Part shown: positions 11,326 to 23,684 of the stretch, piece by piece
How the letters are laid out: every line of letters starts with the position of its first letter
Numbering within the stretch: position 1 is the stretch's first letter
Assembly: GCA_023362775.1 (NCBI GenBank)
Contig: JALMGJ010000061.1
Coordinates: forward strand, 1,002,001-1,066,000
Source: Charina bottae
Taxonomy: Eukaryota > Chordata > Lepidosauria > Squamata > Charinaidae
DNA: 64,000 bases
Direction: 5' to 3'
The notes under the pieces: generated by a model
The model's database searches: none
What the model was told of the DNA's origin: nothing
Seen by the model: the letters and a program-made list of their open reading frames with translations, nothing else
Program-made: the position numbers and the translations under genes

Positions 11326-14300
11326 GTTTAGGCTCTTGTTTTCTTTCTGAGAGTGGGGGGGGTTGTGTGTATTTGTGTGTGGGGGATTGTGTGTGCAGGC
11401 AACTGCTGGGGATAAACCAGCGATGGTCTAACAATAAGGAAGAAAACAGTCGTGTCTCTCTGGGCCAAATGGACGAGGTATCCCTCTCCTCTTTCTGTGA
11501 CTTTTTCCTGCAAGCCTTTTTCCTGGCCATCCAGATCTTGGCCTGAATTAATTGCTTCCTGAAATTAGGCTTCCTCAAGTCACCCGTTTCAATCAGCTTT
11601 TTAAATACGGGATTAGATTTGAGGAAGAAAAGGGCTTCGGACTACAGATGAGTTGTTGGTTCTGATTATAATCCTGTAAAACTGAAATGTGTCTGTGCTG
11701 GCAGACATCAGAAGTTCGTAATGCAAAGGCTTTTTTCCTGTTATACAATCATACCAGCAAGTTTTCAACTTGGATTGTGAAATGTTCAGGGACACTTCCA
11801 GACCAGTCTTTTATTATGCAATTGCCTTTTTATTTGCAAACGTTCTGTACTTGTAAACTTGTTAGAAATGTCATGTATTTCAACTACTTCTGGATTTTTT
11901 TATTAACCGAAAGAACAACTTTTTTTTAAAAAAGGACCATTTTTATAATACCTTTCGAAAGCTCTGAAAGGTTCCCAGATTGGGTTGTTCACATTTTATA
12001 TTTTTGCCATCCTGTTGCTTCACAACCTGAAAATGCTCCTAAGCCTAAGGTTACGATGCATCGTGGACTACTAACATTTTGGGAAAAGGGGTTGAAGGAC
12101 GCTCAAAGCCTTCGACTGATGCTGTTCAATACGGTAAATAGCAACGCTCCAAACCAGGAAGAACATCAGAACACAGCAAAGTCCCGCTCCATCATTTAGA
12201 CCTGGTCTCTCCCCATCTTTCTATTTATTGATATTTGCAGATGTTAATATATTTTAAACACACACACACAGACACAGACACAGCCAGAGATGGACATGGA
12301 GGCACACAAAACACATCCAGGGTGCATCAATTTGCACGCGCATTTGACATTGCCCTGAGTGTGCTGGTTTAGCTCTGCTTTGGGCAAAGCTGTCTTTGGA
12401 ATGGCTGCCATTAGCTGCAAGATTATATGGGGTGGTGTCATGGGGGGGCTGGACAGGACGGGGGAGACCTGGCGCAGGGGTGTCCACAGGGCATGCTCAA
12501 AAGGGTCACGATGGTGGCCACGATGGTGCAATCAAAGCTGTGCCGGTTTCTTGTGTGCATCTCAACCCAAGTGGGTGGCGCTGGGCTCTGGCCCAGTCCC
12601 CCTTTCATGGTCCAGCGTATTTCACAGGGTGATTGTTGTGGGAAAAACTGGAGGACGGCATGATGGAGATATAGATGGTGATAGGTGATAGAGAGAGATA
12701 CGCACGCACGTACACACTCACTTCCCGGATGCAAGTAAATCAAATCCCTTTTTTGCTGCACTCAGCTCCTACAGTATCTTAGAAATGGGCCTGTGGTTTT
12801 CCTTTCGGTTTCCCAACCCAGCCTGGCCCCTGGCTTTCCCTGCTGGACTTCCCTCCAGGTGCTATTCTCAGCCCGAGCAAAGCTGGCGGGGTGCTGGCGT
12901 GGGGGATCTAACGGTCATAAATCCACAGGATTCAATCGACTATTGCTTCCACCTGCCTGTCAGGCTGTCGGCTGGGGAGAGCCGAGGATAAGCCTCCTTC
13001 TGTCTTCCTGCCATCTCTCCTTCCCCAAAATATGGGCGGCGATTGCAATCACGAGGCCGCTGCCTCGTCTTGGAGGATCAGAGCATCCAGCCGCGTACCC
13101 CGTGTCTCCTCGGCCCGGGCCTGGCAGCTGATGTCTCCTCCTTCCTTGGCTGTTGTTGATTTATCCCTGCTCTGCAATGCAAACCAGATGTGCTCCGGCT
13201 GGAGCCCCAGCCTAAAGTGCGGGCACAGCGCTCGCTTTGTAAAGAGGCCGTGGGTGCGGAGCTCGCTGGCCCCCCTCCCTCGCTCTGAGCACCATCAGGC
13301 CGGTGCCCCTTTCCGTGAGCTGCCAAGACCGAGGAAGCTGGCAGAGAAGGAGCGCTCCGGTGGGGGCTGTGCAATTCCGAACAGAGATGAGAGGTCACTG
13401 AGCATCACCATCCGTTATAAAAAAGGCATTTGCTTTACCCTGGCATTTCTGCATTTTCTTCCCTGAGACGCAGCGCAAGCCGGCATCGTTTTCAAGACAT
13501 TAATGCGAGCGGGGCCCTTCCCTTGGCATAGGCTTCCAGTGCCAACCTTGGGTGCAGAAGGTTAAAGAGAGAAGTGGGGATAGGAAGCGATCGAAGCAGG
13601 AAACGTTCATCGTCCAGGCAAAGATTGCGACACAGAGCTGAGGCTTCTAAATTAGTCAGTTGGTGGTTCGGACCCCACCCGTCGCTTGCTTTAGCCCAGC
13701 CTCTTATGTGGCCCCCCGTGGTGCCCTCTGCGGGCACGCTTTCTCAGAACAAGGCTCCCTGGGCAGGGAGTGGCTGTGCAGGGACGTCAACGCCTTCGCA
13801 GCCTCTGCCAGCCTCGCAGCCTGCCTTCTCCTGGCTCTGTGGTCCCTGCCCAGGCATGCCAGCCAATCCAGCCCTGCCAAGGACCCTGCCCGCCCTTCTA
13901 CCGTTGACGCCAAACGGGGGATGCAACACGCCAGAATGTCCAAGCGGGGCAATTTTTCCCAGGCCCCAAACAGCTGTGCTGGGGCCGTGGCCCTGGATTT
14001 TCTCCACTCTTCCTGTCTTTTGAATTTTTCCATCTGAGGCGCTTGACGTCCTGGTGGGGAATGTAAACGTTGAGCGATGGAATGAATCAACTCTCGCGGC
14101 CCGAGACACGCCGAGCCGGCTTGAGCTCTGCTGCCAGAGAAGGCCAGGCCGCGGCATCTCTTCCCACCCGGGGATCGAGCCGTGGCCGTGATTTTCGCCA
14201 ATGCCAGATCAAAGCGGAGCAACGCCAGGCGTCAGCTGTGGCTGCGTTTCCACCCAGCGGTTGGGGGGTGGGGGAGCCAACGGGGTTTAATTTGCACATA

Positions 14301-14606
14301 AACGGGGGTGGGAACTTGAGAGCCGCTGGGCCTGGTCTGCACATGTGGTGCTGTAAAGGTTGGGTCCCGATCCTGCCCTGACGAATGTCTGGGAAATGCT
14401 TTTGTTCGCCGTAACTTGAGTGCGTGAATTTGGCTTCACTGAAGAAGAACAAGAAGCTGGGGAGATCCCAGGCCTGGCCGTGCCCTAACGCCGCGGGACA
14501 GTTCGGGGCTCTGTCTGTTGCGCGTCTTCTCTCATCGTGAATTCCTACCACAGGTGAACCAGGCCACCGTGGCTTGTTCAGGCCACCACGATGGGCGAGA
14601 ATCCTG

Positions 14607-14643
14607 GCTTGCTTGCTTGCTTATTTATTTATTTATTTATTTA
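14607..14643. repeat. (GCTT)n/(TTTA)n microsatellite
   Basis: GCTT units run into TTTA units. Confidence 0.85.
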
Positions 14644-14829
14644 CGCAGCCCCGGACGCCCTGCCTCTCGGACGTACGGCAAGCTGCTGGGGTGGCGAAGG
14701 CCCTTTCTGCGATTCACCCATCACACCCATCACTCTGAGCTGCAATGGAGTTGGCTTGCTTTTGGCTCAGTATGCATTCGGTGATCCCGAACCGGCTGTG
14801 TCCAGCGTTCCCTTGAGAGCATTTCGCTT

Positions 14830-15350
14830 GCCTTGGCCTACCGTATCAGGCCGTTGTGTGATTCCACGCAGGGTTGTTGCCCTGAGTGTCTCCGAGGGGC
14901 AGGACGGAGCGGCCCACCGTGCAGGGAGGCTGCGTTAGCGACCCTTCCCAAGAGGAGCGCCTCTCTGGACGCTGCAAGCGGCCGTCCCTCGTGGCCGGAT
15001 TCCGGATTGCCGGCCGGCTGTCTGGTGGGGAGGGGGCGCTCGAACAGGCACCGGTGGGGGCAGAGGGCCCGAGTCCTCCCCGGGTGACATTCTGCCCACG
15101 CAGCCCTCTCTCTCCACCTCCCGCGTCTTCGCCACATGAAAAGGCGCACGGCTCTGCAGAGACCGAGATGGGGTGGTTTGGGGAGAGGACTCCTCCCTCG
15201 AGGGTGGGCGTTTTTTGGCACGGGTGGGCCCACGGGTTGCCACAATTAAGCCCTGCAGAGCCAACCTCGGACACATCACAGGCCGCCTTCTGCCCGAGAG
15301 GCCGAGGCCGCCTCTCCTTTTAGCCTCTGCCAAGAGAGCAGACAGAGGCG
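14830..15350. promoter_or_regulatory. CpG-rich block without a recognised gene
   Basis: Dense CpG dinucleotides by eye (for example around 14985-15060) and high GC, far from any recognised exon. It could be an orphan CpG island, an unrecognised first exon, or simply GC-rich sequence. Confidence 0.35.
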
Positions 15351-15970
15351 CAGGAGCATCGCCTTGAGTGTGTGTGTGTGTGTGTTTCAGTGGGTTGGCC
15401 TCCACCTGCAAAGCCGCCTGCCTTTTTCTCTTCTTGCACACTTGGCACTTTTAACCCTCCAAGCCCCTGCACGCTACCGACAAGGCGTTAACCCGAAGGA
15501 CTCTTCTTTATTCGCCTCTGGTCAGGCCCCGGGTGGGTGTGGTGCAGACTTTTTGAAGGGGCAGCTTCATCTCAAGTTGCTCCGAAGGGAACATGATTCG
15601 CCCTGACTTCCCAGCTGCCGTCAGAGCTCCATCCGTACCCCAAGCCTTTGCCCTCGGTACCAAACTGACCTGCGGCTTCCTCTGTTTGGGAGCAGAATAT
15701 GCTGTAGAAACGCAGCAGCCCGTTCCCACTGCTTCAAGAAACCACGGTGCTGGTGCTGCAGGATCTCCAAACCAGGTTGCAAAGGGGGATCCACCATTAC
15801 CCGCCTTAAAGGCCAGGAGGATGGAATTCGGGGTGTGTGTGTGTCTGCAGGGCATGGTGAAAAAAGTCCTGGTGGCTTGGAGGGTGCGGTCCAAATGCGA
15901 CCTGTTTTCGAGGCACCCTGTTGTGTCCCCCTTTGTTAGTTGTTTATTGTAGGGAAGATGCCAGTTTTGT

Positions 15971-15989
15971 CCCCCCCCCCCCCCCCCCC
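15971..15989. repeat. Poly-C run of 19
   Basis: Uninterrupted cytosines; one of many C/G homopolymers in the window. Confidence 0.9.
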
Positions 15990-16801
15990 GATGAATTAAT
16001 TCCTTGTTCATTGGCACTTTTGAAAAACAGAGAGGAAGGGCCACAACTTGCAAGCCACGGCAGGCAGAGTGGATTGGGAGAGAAGAGATCCGGAGGATCC
16101 GGAGGGAGGAGTCAACACAAGGGCCCCCCTTGGCAGAGGGGAGCTGCCGGGGGATCCTTGAGTGCTGTGTAATCAGCTCACGATCCACCCATCTATCTCT
16201 CCGGGGTGGAAGAGGTGGAGAAGTTCAGGAGAAGTTTATAACTCCTAGCCAGGAGGCGTTGCAGCAGGCTTTCGAGGCTGCGAAGAATGATGATTTGAGT
16301 TTAAGAAGGGGATAACCCAAGATTTTCAAGATCAGCAGACGGACCTTAGTAGAAGGCAGCTGTCTGTATTCTTAGTGCTGTCTCGTTTGGCGTCAGATGG
16401 TTCCCCAAACGAAGGAGGCCGTCGGTTATTGTGAAAAGACGTTTGGACCACCCCTCTCTCTTTTTACAACTCTCCTTAGGCGGGAAGCTCCCCCCGCGTG
16501 CGTCGTCCTTGCTTCTTGGCCCGCAGAGGCAAACAGCCTTGGTTTTTCTAGTCAAAGCCGAGGCTGCAGATACCCCGAGACGAAGGCAGTCAAGGCTAGC
16601 CCCGTAGACCCAACATTTTCTCTCCCGGCTTCGTCCGCAGAGTGGGGAGAGAGATTGGGCCCCGGAAAACACAAGGCCTACAATCCTCAAAACAGCCCTC
16701 GGGTTGGGGGGGAGACGTTCCCACCGGCATTTCAGTAATCCTGACATTGAGTCTAGCTTCCTACTAATCTCGGCATCTGGTTTCAAAACACGTTTCTAGT
16801 G

Positions 16802-16893
16802 CCATGTTAGTCCGTGGCGGCAAAACATCAGGAGTCTGGTAGCACCTTCCTGACTCTCAAGTTTTAATAAAAGGCACCCGCTTTAGTGAGCTG
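16802..16893. repeat. Unassigned interspersed repeat, copy 1
   Basis: Shares the order CCATGTTAGTC - GGAGTC(T/C)GG - AGCACCTT - TTTA(A)T(A)AAA - GCTTT.GTGAGCT with the copy at 27637-27732. Family not assigned. Confidence 0.55.
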
Positions 16894-17999
16894 CAGGTGG
16901 TGCCTTTTAATTAAAGTTGCGAGTGGGGAAGCTGCTACCGGACCCCTGGTTTCTAGTTCTTGAGGTTGAAAACGGGGGCACTTGGAAGACATCTTCAGAG
17001 CCAAAGAATGTGCTTTATCAAGGTTGGCTTAGAAACTTGCCCCCCCCCCCCCCGACTTTGACAGGCTCCCTCAGAGAGGAATGGAGAGCCCAGGAGACTG
17101 CGGAGATCCCTAAAGGACCCAGATTGCAGAGGAGACCTTTTCTCAACGCGGAACGTCCCCCTGCTTGAGGCAGCCACATTTCGGACTGACAGCGAGGGCT
17201 TTGGATGGTGTGCCGTGTGCAGAAGGCGCACCACACCTCCCTCTACGCCGTGAAGAAGCATCTCCATAAACCTTTGCAGCCAGTCAGCAGCTGGCTATCT
17301 CTGGGCGCGGACCTGCTGACTCAGCTGGAAGAAAGGGGAAAAAATCCATCCAGCAAGAGAGGGAGAGAGGGGGAGGAGAAGGAGGAGGAGAAACCCAGTC
17401 TAAATTACAAGCAGCCTGGCCAAAGAATTCAGTTAAATTGCACGTTAGGGCTGTGCTAGAGCGCTTCCACGGGGCTGCAGGCGGATGGCCTCCCCGCTGG
17501 AGCTAAATTAGAGAGCGACGGCGGAGCGTGGCGACTTGGGGGCTCGGCAAGCCAACGGGCACCATCATTTTAGCCTGGGAGGTACACATGTGTGGGGTAG
17601 CAAGACAACCCAGCCTGGAGCTCGGCCAACCCCTCCCGCACAGCAGGGGGCAAAAGCGGCCTTCCGAAGGGAGACGGTGCCGTATGTGAAGAGTCCCCGT
17701 GGCCCTTCCTGGCCCTGCAGGTGCCCAGCAAAGGAGCCGAGAGGGGGGCCTGGTTGGGGCAGATCCACCTTTCTAGGCGTCAAGGCTCCTCAACACCCTG
17801 AGCAGTTTTAACGGGCGTGGCATCTCCCACAGCATTGCTTCCGGGGGATGCCTTTTGGCCTGAAAATAGGACCCTGCTTCCTTCAAGGAAGTCCCTGGAC
17901 GCTAGCCGGAGAATAATTCCAAATTTTGCCCGGTTTGGGGTACTGTATTCTGAAACCCCAGTGGCATTTTCAGGCTGGAAGAGACCAGGGCACGAGTCT

Positions 18000-18152
18000 T
18001 AATGACCACGTGGTTCGCTCAACGACTGCAGTGGTTCGCTTAATGACTGCCGCAAAAACGGTCGTGAAATCGGTTCGGATTCACTTAATGACCGCTTCAC
18101 TTAGCAACCAAAATTCCGGTCCAAATTGTAGCCATTAAGCAAGGACTACCTG
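18000..18152. mobile_element. TA-type MITE, truncated copy
   Basis: Contains the TTAATGACCGC and TTAGCAACC motifs of the copies at 36370 and 52696 and ends in GGACTACCTG followed by TA. The opposite terminal repeat is missing. Confidence 0.75.
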
Positions 18153-18868
18153 TACTGAATGAGCTAAGCCAGTGGCGGGCAGAGATCCAGGGGTGCCACA
18201 ACGTCCTTGGCCGTCTAGCAGCAGCATCAGATGATCCGTCTGATTCCCACAATCTGAGATTCGCCTTCTCTGAGTCGCTCCATTAATCTTGGCGGGCCGT
18301 TCCTTAGGAGGGTGTGTTTGCTCAACGGTCAGGAAGGTCCACATCTTTTTGGGGGGGAGAAAACCAGCAAAACACAAAAGGCAGAAATGTTTAAAAATAT
18401 TTTCCCAGCCTTTCCTTCATTTTATTCCTCTTTCTCACAGGAAAGGGTTCGTGTCTTGGAATTCTTTCTGTGCTACAGTGAGAAGTCGGGTGATGTGACA
18501 GCAATGTATTTATGATCCCGATAAGGCATTTTAAGGGAAAAAATTATTTTAAAAACTTAACTCTTCCTTGCCCTCTTTCTGTCAGCCTCCTCCCTGGCGC
18601 TCTCCTGGGGTCCTGAAGAAACTCCGAGGAAACGAGGGTTTCAGGTTTCATCTGCATGGTTGAACGGAATAAAACTATGATCCTCTGGGGGTGCCTTAAT
18701 CATAAACCTCTGTGTGTATGCATTGTGCAACAGAACAGCCCGTTACGGATTCTGGAAGAGGCGAGGAGGAGGAGGGACTGCTGTATAATTTTACATTCCT
18801 CCTAGAGTACTGTACTGACCAGAAACAACGTAGCACCCTTCATTTGCTTGCATCTAATTGCATTAAAC

Positions 18869-19003
18869 CGTTGTTTCTCCACCTTGGGAACTTTAAGCTG
18901 GGTGGACTTCAACTCCCAGAATTCCCCAGCCAGCCATGCTGGCTGGGGAATTCTGGGAGTTGAAGTCCACCCAGCTTAAAGTTCCCAAGGTGGAGAAACA
19001 CTG
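18869..19003. mobile_element. Palindromic hAT-type MITE, complete copy
   Basis: Long near-perfect palindrome centred on CCAGCCATGCTGG, with arms containing ACTTCAACTCCCAGAATTCC and its complement. Flanked by a perfect 8-bp direct repeat CATTAAAC (18861-18868 and 19004-19011). Confidence 0.92.
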
Positions 19004-19479
19004 CATTAAACTATGCAATTTGCCTATGGGTTGTGGAATAAACCACAATAGGCCCCATCCACAGTCATATTCATGCAACATGCTAAACCAGAACCAAACC
19101 GCACTACAGCCAAGCACGGTGCAAAAAGTTTGTCTTCCCTAGAGAACTTTCCTCTGTGAGACGCCGCGGTAATCCAGAAGAAGAGGAAACTTCACATGCT
19201 CTTTGAGACAGGGAAGAAACTAGGCATGTACCCTTGTTCTTCTGGGGGGGAAATAATTCGGAAGAGGGTTCAGATCCTGCTGTTCCTTCAGTCACGGACT
19301 TGCAAAGCTTCCTTTTCTGGCCTTTAGGGCAATTTTACATTGACTTTTGCATTCGCGTTTGAACCCCGGTGAGAGGACGGTTCAAACAAACCGGGATTTC
19401 TTTTCTTTCCCCAGATTGCTTGTTGTCCCAAACTGCCACGGCACGAAGCAGTGAAGGAAGAGAGCGTTTTCCAGTGGGC

Positions 19480-19960
19480 CCTGCCTTGGATGCGAGTTCT
19501 CCCTTTGGAAAGAATCTCCGCCCGCCCGTCCCCCTCCGCGCTCTGCCTCTCCAAGAAAAGGGGAGGGGAGGGGAGGGGAGGGACGGAGGGGGAGCTGCTC
19601 GGGTCTGTCCTGCCCTCCCATTCCCACATGAAACCAGATTTAATGCAAACAAGCTGGCCCGGCTCAGAGCTGCCACGGAGGCTGCGGAGAGCGGAGCGCC
19701 GTCGAGGAGGCACCGGCGCTCCCCGCCAGGAGGGACTCCCCGAGAGGAGCCGCGCGCCCCCCCTCCCCCTTTCCCAGGCTGGGTGAGTCAATGCCAGGCG
19801 TCTCCCTTCTCCTGCCCCGGGTCCAGCTGGCGCGGCTCAGCTCCTGCCGGGTCGGCGGGGGCTTGGGATGGATCTCGCTGGCAACGGGATACCCCAGCAG
19901 GATCCTTCCACCCATCCACCCATCCTTCCATCCCTGCCAGGCACCCCGTCCCTCCTCCCC
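19480..19960 (+). promoter_or_regulatory. CpG-rich block, candidate promoter / non-coding first exon of TMEM119
   Basis: High CpG density, a G-rich GGGGAGGGGAGGGGAGGG tract near 19560-19590 and a good donor GCTGG|GTGAGTC at about 19782, which overlaps an AP-1 motif TGAGTCA (19784-19790). It lies 3.9 kb upstream of the TMEM119 coding exon on the same strand. The link to TMEM119 is an inference. Confidence 0.3.
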
Positions 19961-20842
19961 TGGAAGGGTGGCACGAGGCCGCCTCTGCTCCAGGTTGGAT
20001 CCCAGGGGTGAGGAGATGGCCCAGCAGGGCGAGCGCCAGAGTCAGGAGGGGCCTCCGGCAGAAACTCGCCCCTCGGTCCTTGAGGGTTGCCAAGGGTGAG
20101 AGGTGAGAGGGCTGGGCGCTCTGTGTATGTTCAGCGGCGCTGCTGTGCTGTCCTGGCAGAAAGAGGCTCCCGGAGGACCAATCTGGAGACAAAGCTGCTT
20201 CTGCCTCTGAGCAAAGGGACAAAGAAACTTTTGCACCACCCCAAAGCCAGCAGGGGCGGGAATCCAGCCGGGCTGGGCTTCGGCGATGCCCGCAGCATTC
20301 CTGCCAGGTTGGCAGCGTCCCGGTTCTCTTCCTGGAAGGGAGCAGCCACCACGGAGGAGTCTCTTGGGCTCTGGCGTGCCCAGTCCTTGAATGTGTGTGG
20401 CAAGGCGGGCACACATCTGCCTCCCCAAAGCTACTAACTTGGGTTGGAGTAGGCACACTTTTTGAGGGAGGCAGGGGGAGGGGGGCCTAACCCCTCTCCT
20501 AGTTTTCTTGGGTAGTTCTCCTCTCTCTCCATCCCCCCCCCCCCTCTTCAATGCTGGGGTCCTTTCCGATTTCTTTTCTCCTGCCTGTGTGCAAAGTGCA
20601 TCTGCGGGACTCACCCCCAGGCCCTGCGATTCCTCCTCCTTTGCTTGTGGCCCGGGGGGGGGGGGGGGACTGGGGGGGCTGAGACAGAGGAGACCCTGCA
20701 TATAACTGCCCTCAATTGTTAGAGTTTATGGCTGCTCTTTTGTTGATTGCATCCTTCTTATGACTTTGCTGACTTTAAAATAATAACAAGAGGTAAATTA
20801 CACCAAGGGATTTGCCTGTCTTTTGTAGTAGCACATTCATAA

Positions 20843-20844
<2 letters not shown>

Positions 20845-20884
<40 letters not shown>
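20845..20884. repeat. (TG)n microsatellite
   Basis: About 20 uninterrupted TG units. Confidence 0.95.
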
Positions 20885-20885
<1 letters not shown>

Positions 20886-21909
20886 TTGCAAGTACAGATT
20901 CAGTGGAAGTGTGTGCCTGGGGGGACGGGGTGGAAAGTGCAGGAAAAGGCCCCATAAAATAAAATAGAATTAAATATCCCCTGTTGCCTGTCCAGATTCT
21001 GCAGCTGGCTCTTGGTGGGGGGGGCGGGGGGGGGGGGTCTGGGATCCTGAGCAGAGTCTGGACTGTTGATTTAATTGCCATTTGATAATTTGTTCCTGCC
21101 AAGGAGAGTTGGAGAGCTCTCAGATTACAGGGCTTTTAAAAAAAAGCTAGAGTGGGTTTAGAGAGTAAGTTATGCTTTTCGGGAAGGAGAAAGGGAGGGG
21201 AGACCGACAAAGCCACTGGGGTTTTGGGGGCATTCCCAGGAAAGGGGGATTTTTATACTGTTCTTCCTGGGGCTCAGGACAAGGCCTGAGAAACGGAGGA
21301 CTGTTTCTTCCCGGATAATACAGCAGGGGAGAAAAAAGCCGAATTTCTATTGGGATACTACGAGGTTGGTGTCTAAATCAGGCTTTCGAAAGCAGAGCTG
21401 AGCTTCCATCCTCGGCAGCAGTCTACCTGTGAATCCCAGAAATGGGACTGTGGTCTGTGGGCTTCTTGGAAACCGGTGGTTGGCCTCTATTGAAGGAGGA
21501 GAGTGGGTTCAATGGTTGGAGCAGCAGCTGATTAAGGAGACCCTTCAACAGGAGCCAAGACAGCCCCCCCCCCCAACCTGCAGCTTTTCACCCTGGGAAT
21601 GCAGTGGATTCTGGGAGGGATGCCAGACAGGGCAGAAAGGGCCCCTTTAGAGCTTGGGGAGCCATTTATTTTATTACAGGGCACCATGATGATCCCCCCC
21701 CCCCCCCAAGTTTGGATGCCTTTTTGCCGGCGCTTCTGGGCGGGGAAGAGGGAGAGAGGCGAGAAAGAAAACGATGCTCTCTAAAATTAACAGCGGTGGA
21801 TACCACGGGTGGAATATGAAGGGCGTTTCAGTAAATGTAGACGACCGGGATCAGGCGAAAGTTGCTCCGTTGACATCAGAGGAAACTCCCTTCATAGGTC
21901 CCGAGGATT

Positions 21910-21942
21910 GGCCTGGCCTGGCCTGGCCTGGCCTGGCCTGGC
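21910..21942. repeat. (GGCCT)n pentanucleotide repeat
   Basis: Six tandem GGCCT units. Confidence 0.9.
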
Positions 21943-22437
21943 GGGGGTCCTCCTGGAGACGGCTGCCTCTGAGCTCCAGAGACTCTCCAGCCGGTTCTCG
22001 GTCTCCTCCGGTCCGGTCCAGCAACGTTGCTTGGCTGGGGTTTTAAAGCAATCCTTGGCGGTATTGCCTGGGGACGATGGCAGCTGGAAACCGAAGCAAG
22101 GGCTGGAAAGTTGGAGGAGGTGGACTGATAACATCTGCCCCCCCCCCCCCGCCATCCAGGGCCCTCCAGCTGGTTCCAGCCATGGAGAAATCCAGATGGT
22201 CAGACCCTGCTCTGGGGGCTGCAGGAAGACTTGGCAAAGGTGGCGTGTTGCCCTCGGGCGGCGGGAAAAGGATTTGGAAGAGACCGTTGAAAAGGTCTCA
22301 GAGCCCGGACAATTGCAAGGAAAGGGTTAGCTTCTGGCCATGTGCAGAATGACACCCCTGCGTCCCCTTGGGATTCTAGGCACAGGCAAGACTTCTAACG
22401 TCTCCTTTGTTCCCAAATTAAGAACTGGATGTGTGTC

Positions 22438-22440
<3 letters not shown>

Positions 22441-22524
<84 letters not shown>
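22441..22524. repeat. Compound (AG)n(ACAG)n microsatellite
   Basis: AG units at 22441-22468 followed by ACAG units at 22469-22524. Confidence 0.95.
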
Positions 22525-22525
<1 letters not shown>

Positions 22526-23192
22526 ATGGAGGCTCTTCTTGAACTCCCTTTGTTTAGATGTACCCAATAAGTTTAACAGTTGCTAAAGTAAACCTCGCCT
22601 CGGATTGGCAGCGCCGGCATTCTTGAGCTGTCTAGCATCGCTCAGCCCGGATAACAGTTTCCGCTGAAAAGCTCCACACTCAGGAATTCACCCCGCTGCC
22701 AGCTGTGCTCCATTCAGGCCAAATCGGGATGCTTAAACCCCACCGTCCCAATAATTACTGAGAGTAACTGAAGCGGCTAAACCAGCAAGTTGCAACTCTG
22801 GGCACGGAGCGATGCCTGGACTCCAACAGACAAAGTCCCTTGCAGGCCAGAAGTCCTCCGTCCCCTTTTCCGAACAGAGAACATTTCTGTTCTCGTGTCA
22901 GCCTCCGAATCCAGGCAGACCAGAATAACTTAATTGCTCCCAATGGCAGAGACACCCCAGAATTAACCGACCAACGCTGTTTCTTGGGCTGCTTCTCTCC
23001 CTGAGTCAGTGCTCCTGTTGGAAAGTCCCTTAACCCTGGTCAGACCACTGACCCATGTAGTCCAGTACTCTCTCTACTAGCTGCCGCTTTGGGATTTGGG
23101 GTGGGGAGCGGGGCCTTAAGCATGGAAACCTCTGAACACTCATCTGTAGTCTTCTGTGGATCCGTGACTCATACTGAGAACCGAGGCAGACT

Positions 23193-23207
23193 CCCCCCCC
23201 CCCCCCC
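23193..23207. repeat. Poly-C run of 15
   Basis: Uninterrupted cytosines. Confidence 0.9.
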
Positions 23208-23395
23208 GCCCAAAGGACCATTAGCTGGTTTGGAGAGGCCCATTTTGCCTAAACGCTTCAAACTCCAGGGTCGGTTTATTGTTGTTGTTCCAATCACCAC
23301 AGATTTTAGAATGAATGGATATTTTTATTATGGTCACTGACCGGAATTGTAAACAAAAACACATTAAAAATAAAAATAAAGTAAAAACAAAACAA

Positions 23396-23419
23396 GATAA
23401 AATAAAATAAAATAAAATA
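23396..23419. repeat. (AAAAT)n microsatellite
   Basis: Tandem ATAAA units in an A-rich stretch upstream of the TMEM119 exon. Confidence 0.85.
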
Positions 23420-23684
23420 TTACAATTGGTGGTGGGGCTCAGGTTTTATACAAGAACGGTGTGGAAATGGGTATTTGGCGCTGGGAATAGACTGAGGGCC
23501 CGAAGGATCTGCTTCTCAGTCATGAGCTCCAATTCCTCCGATTGGATTGCTTTAGCCCTGAACTTATTTTCGGTTCTGGAAATGAGAGGAAGGTTTGTTT
23601 CATTCAAAGCCCTGTGGAGAATGACAGATCCCTCGTGTGTCCCTTGTGTTTTTCAGAAACCAGGGTGGTCCTTTGAGCACTGCC

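Larger units (their letters stand above)
10286..19480. other. Intergenic region SELPLG-TMEM119, first part
   Basis: No supported gene. It holds a hAT-type element at 11090-11325, a CpG-rich block (about 14830-15350), a 19-base poly-C run at 15971-15989, an unassigned repeat at 16802-16893, a truncated TA-type MITE ending at 18152 and a hAT MITE at 18869-19003. Several long frames in 12.4-16.2 kb are GC-driven and look spurious. Confidence 0.6.
19990..23656. other. Non-coding stretch before the TMEM119 coding exon
   Basis: Holds (GT)n, (AG)n/(ACAG)n, (CCTGG)n and (AAAAT)n tracts and several C or G homopolymers. No exon recognised. Confidence 0.6.

Noticed and set aside
13704..14222. 172-codon minus-strand frame (and overlapping frames through 16.2 kb)
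   Set aside because: GC-rich DNA with several long overlapping frames on both strands, low-complexity composition, and no domain recognised.
19369..20106. 245-codon plus-strand frame
   Set aside because: Lies in a CpG-rich block, Arg/Pro/Gly-biased, with frames open on both strands; no recognisable motif.
20042..20701. 219-codon minus-strand frame
   Set aside because: Proline/Gly-rich, runs across a poly-G tract, no family resemblance.
22441..22524. Possible CRISPR-like array
   Set aside because: It is a simple (AG)n(ACAG)n microsatellite in a vertebrate genome; no spacers.
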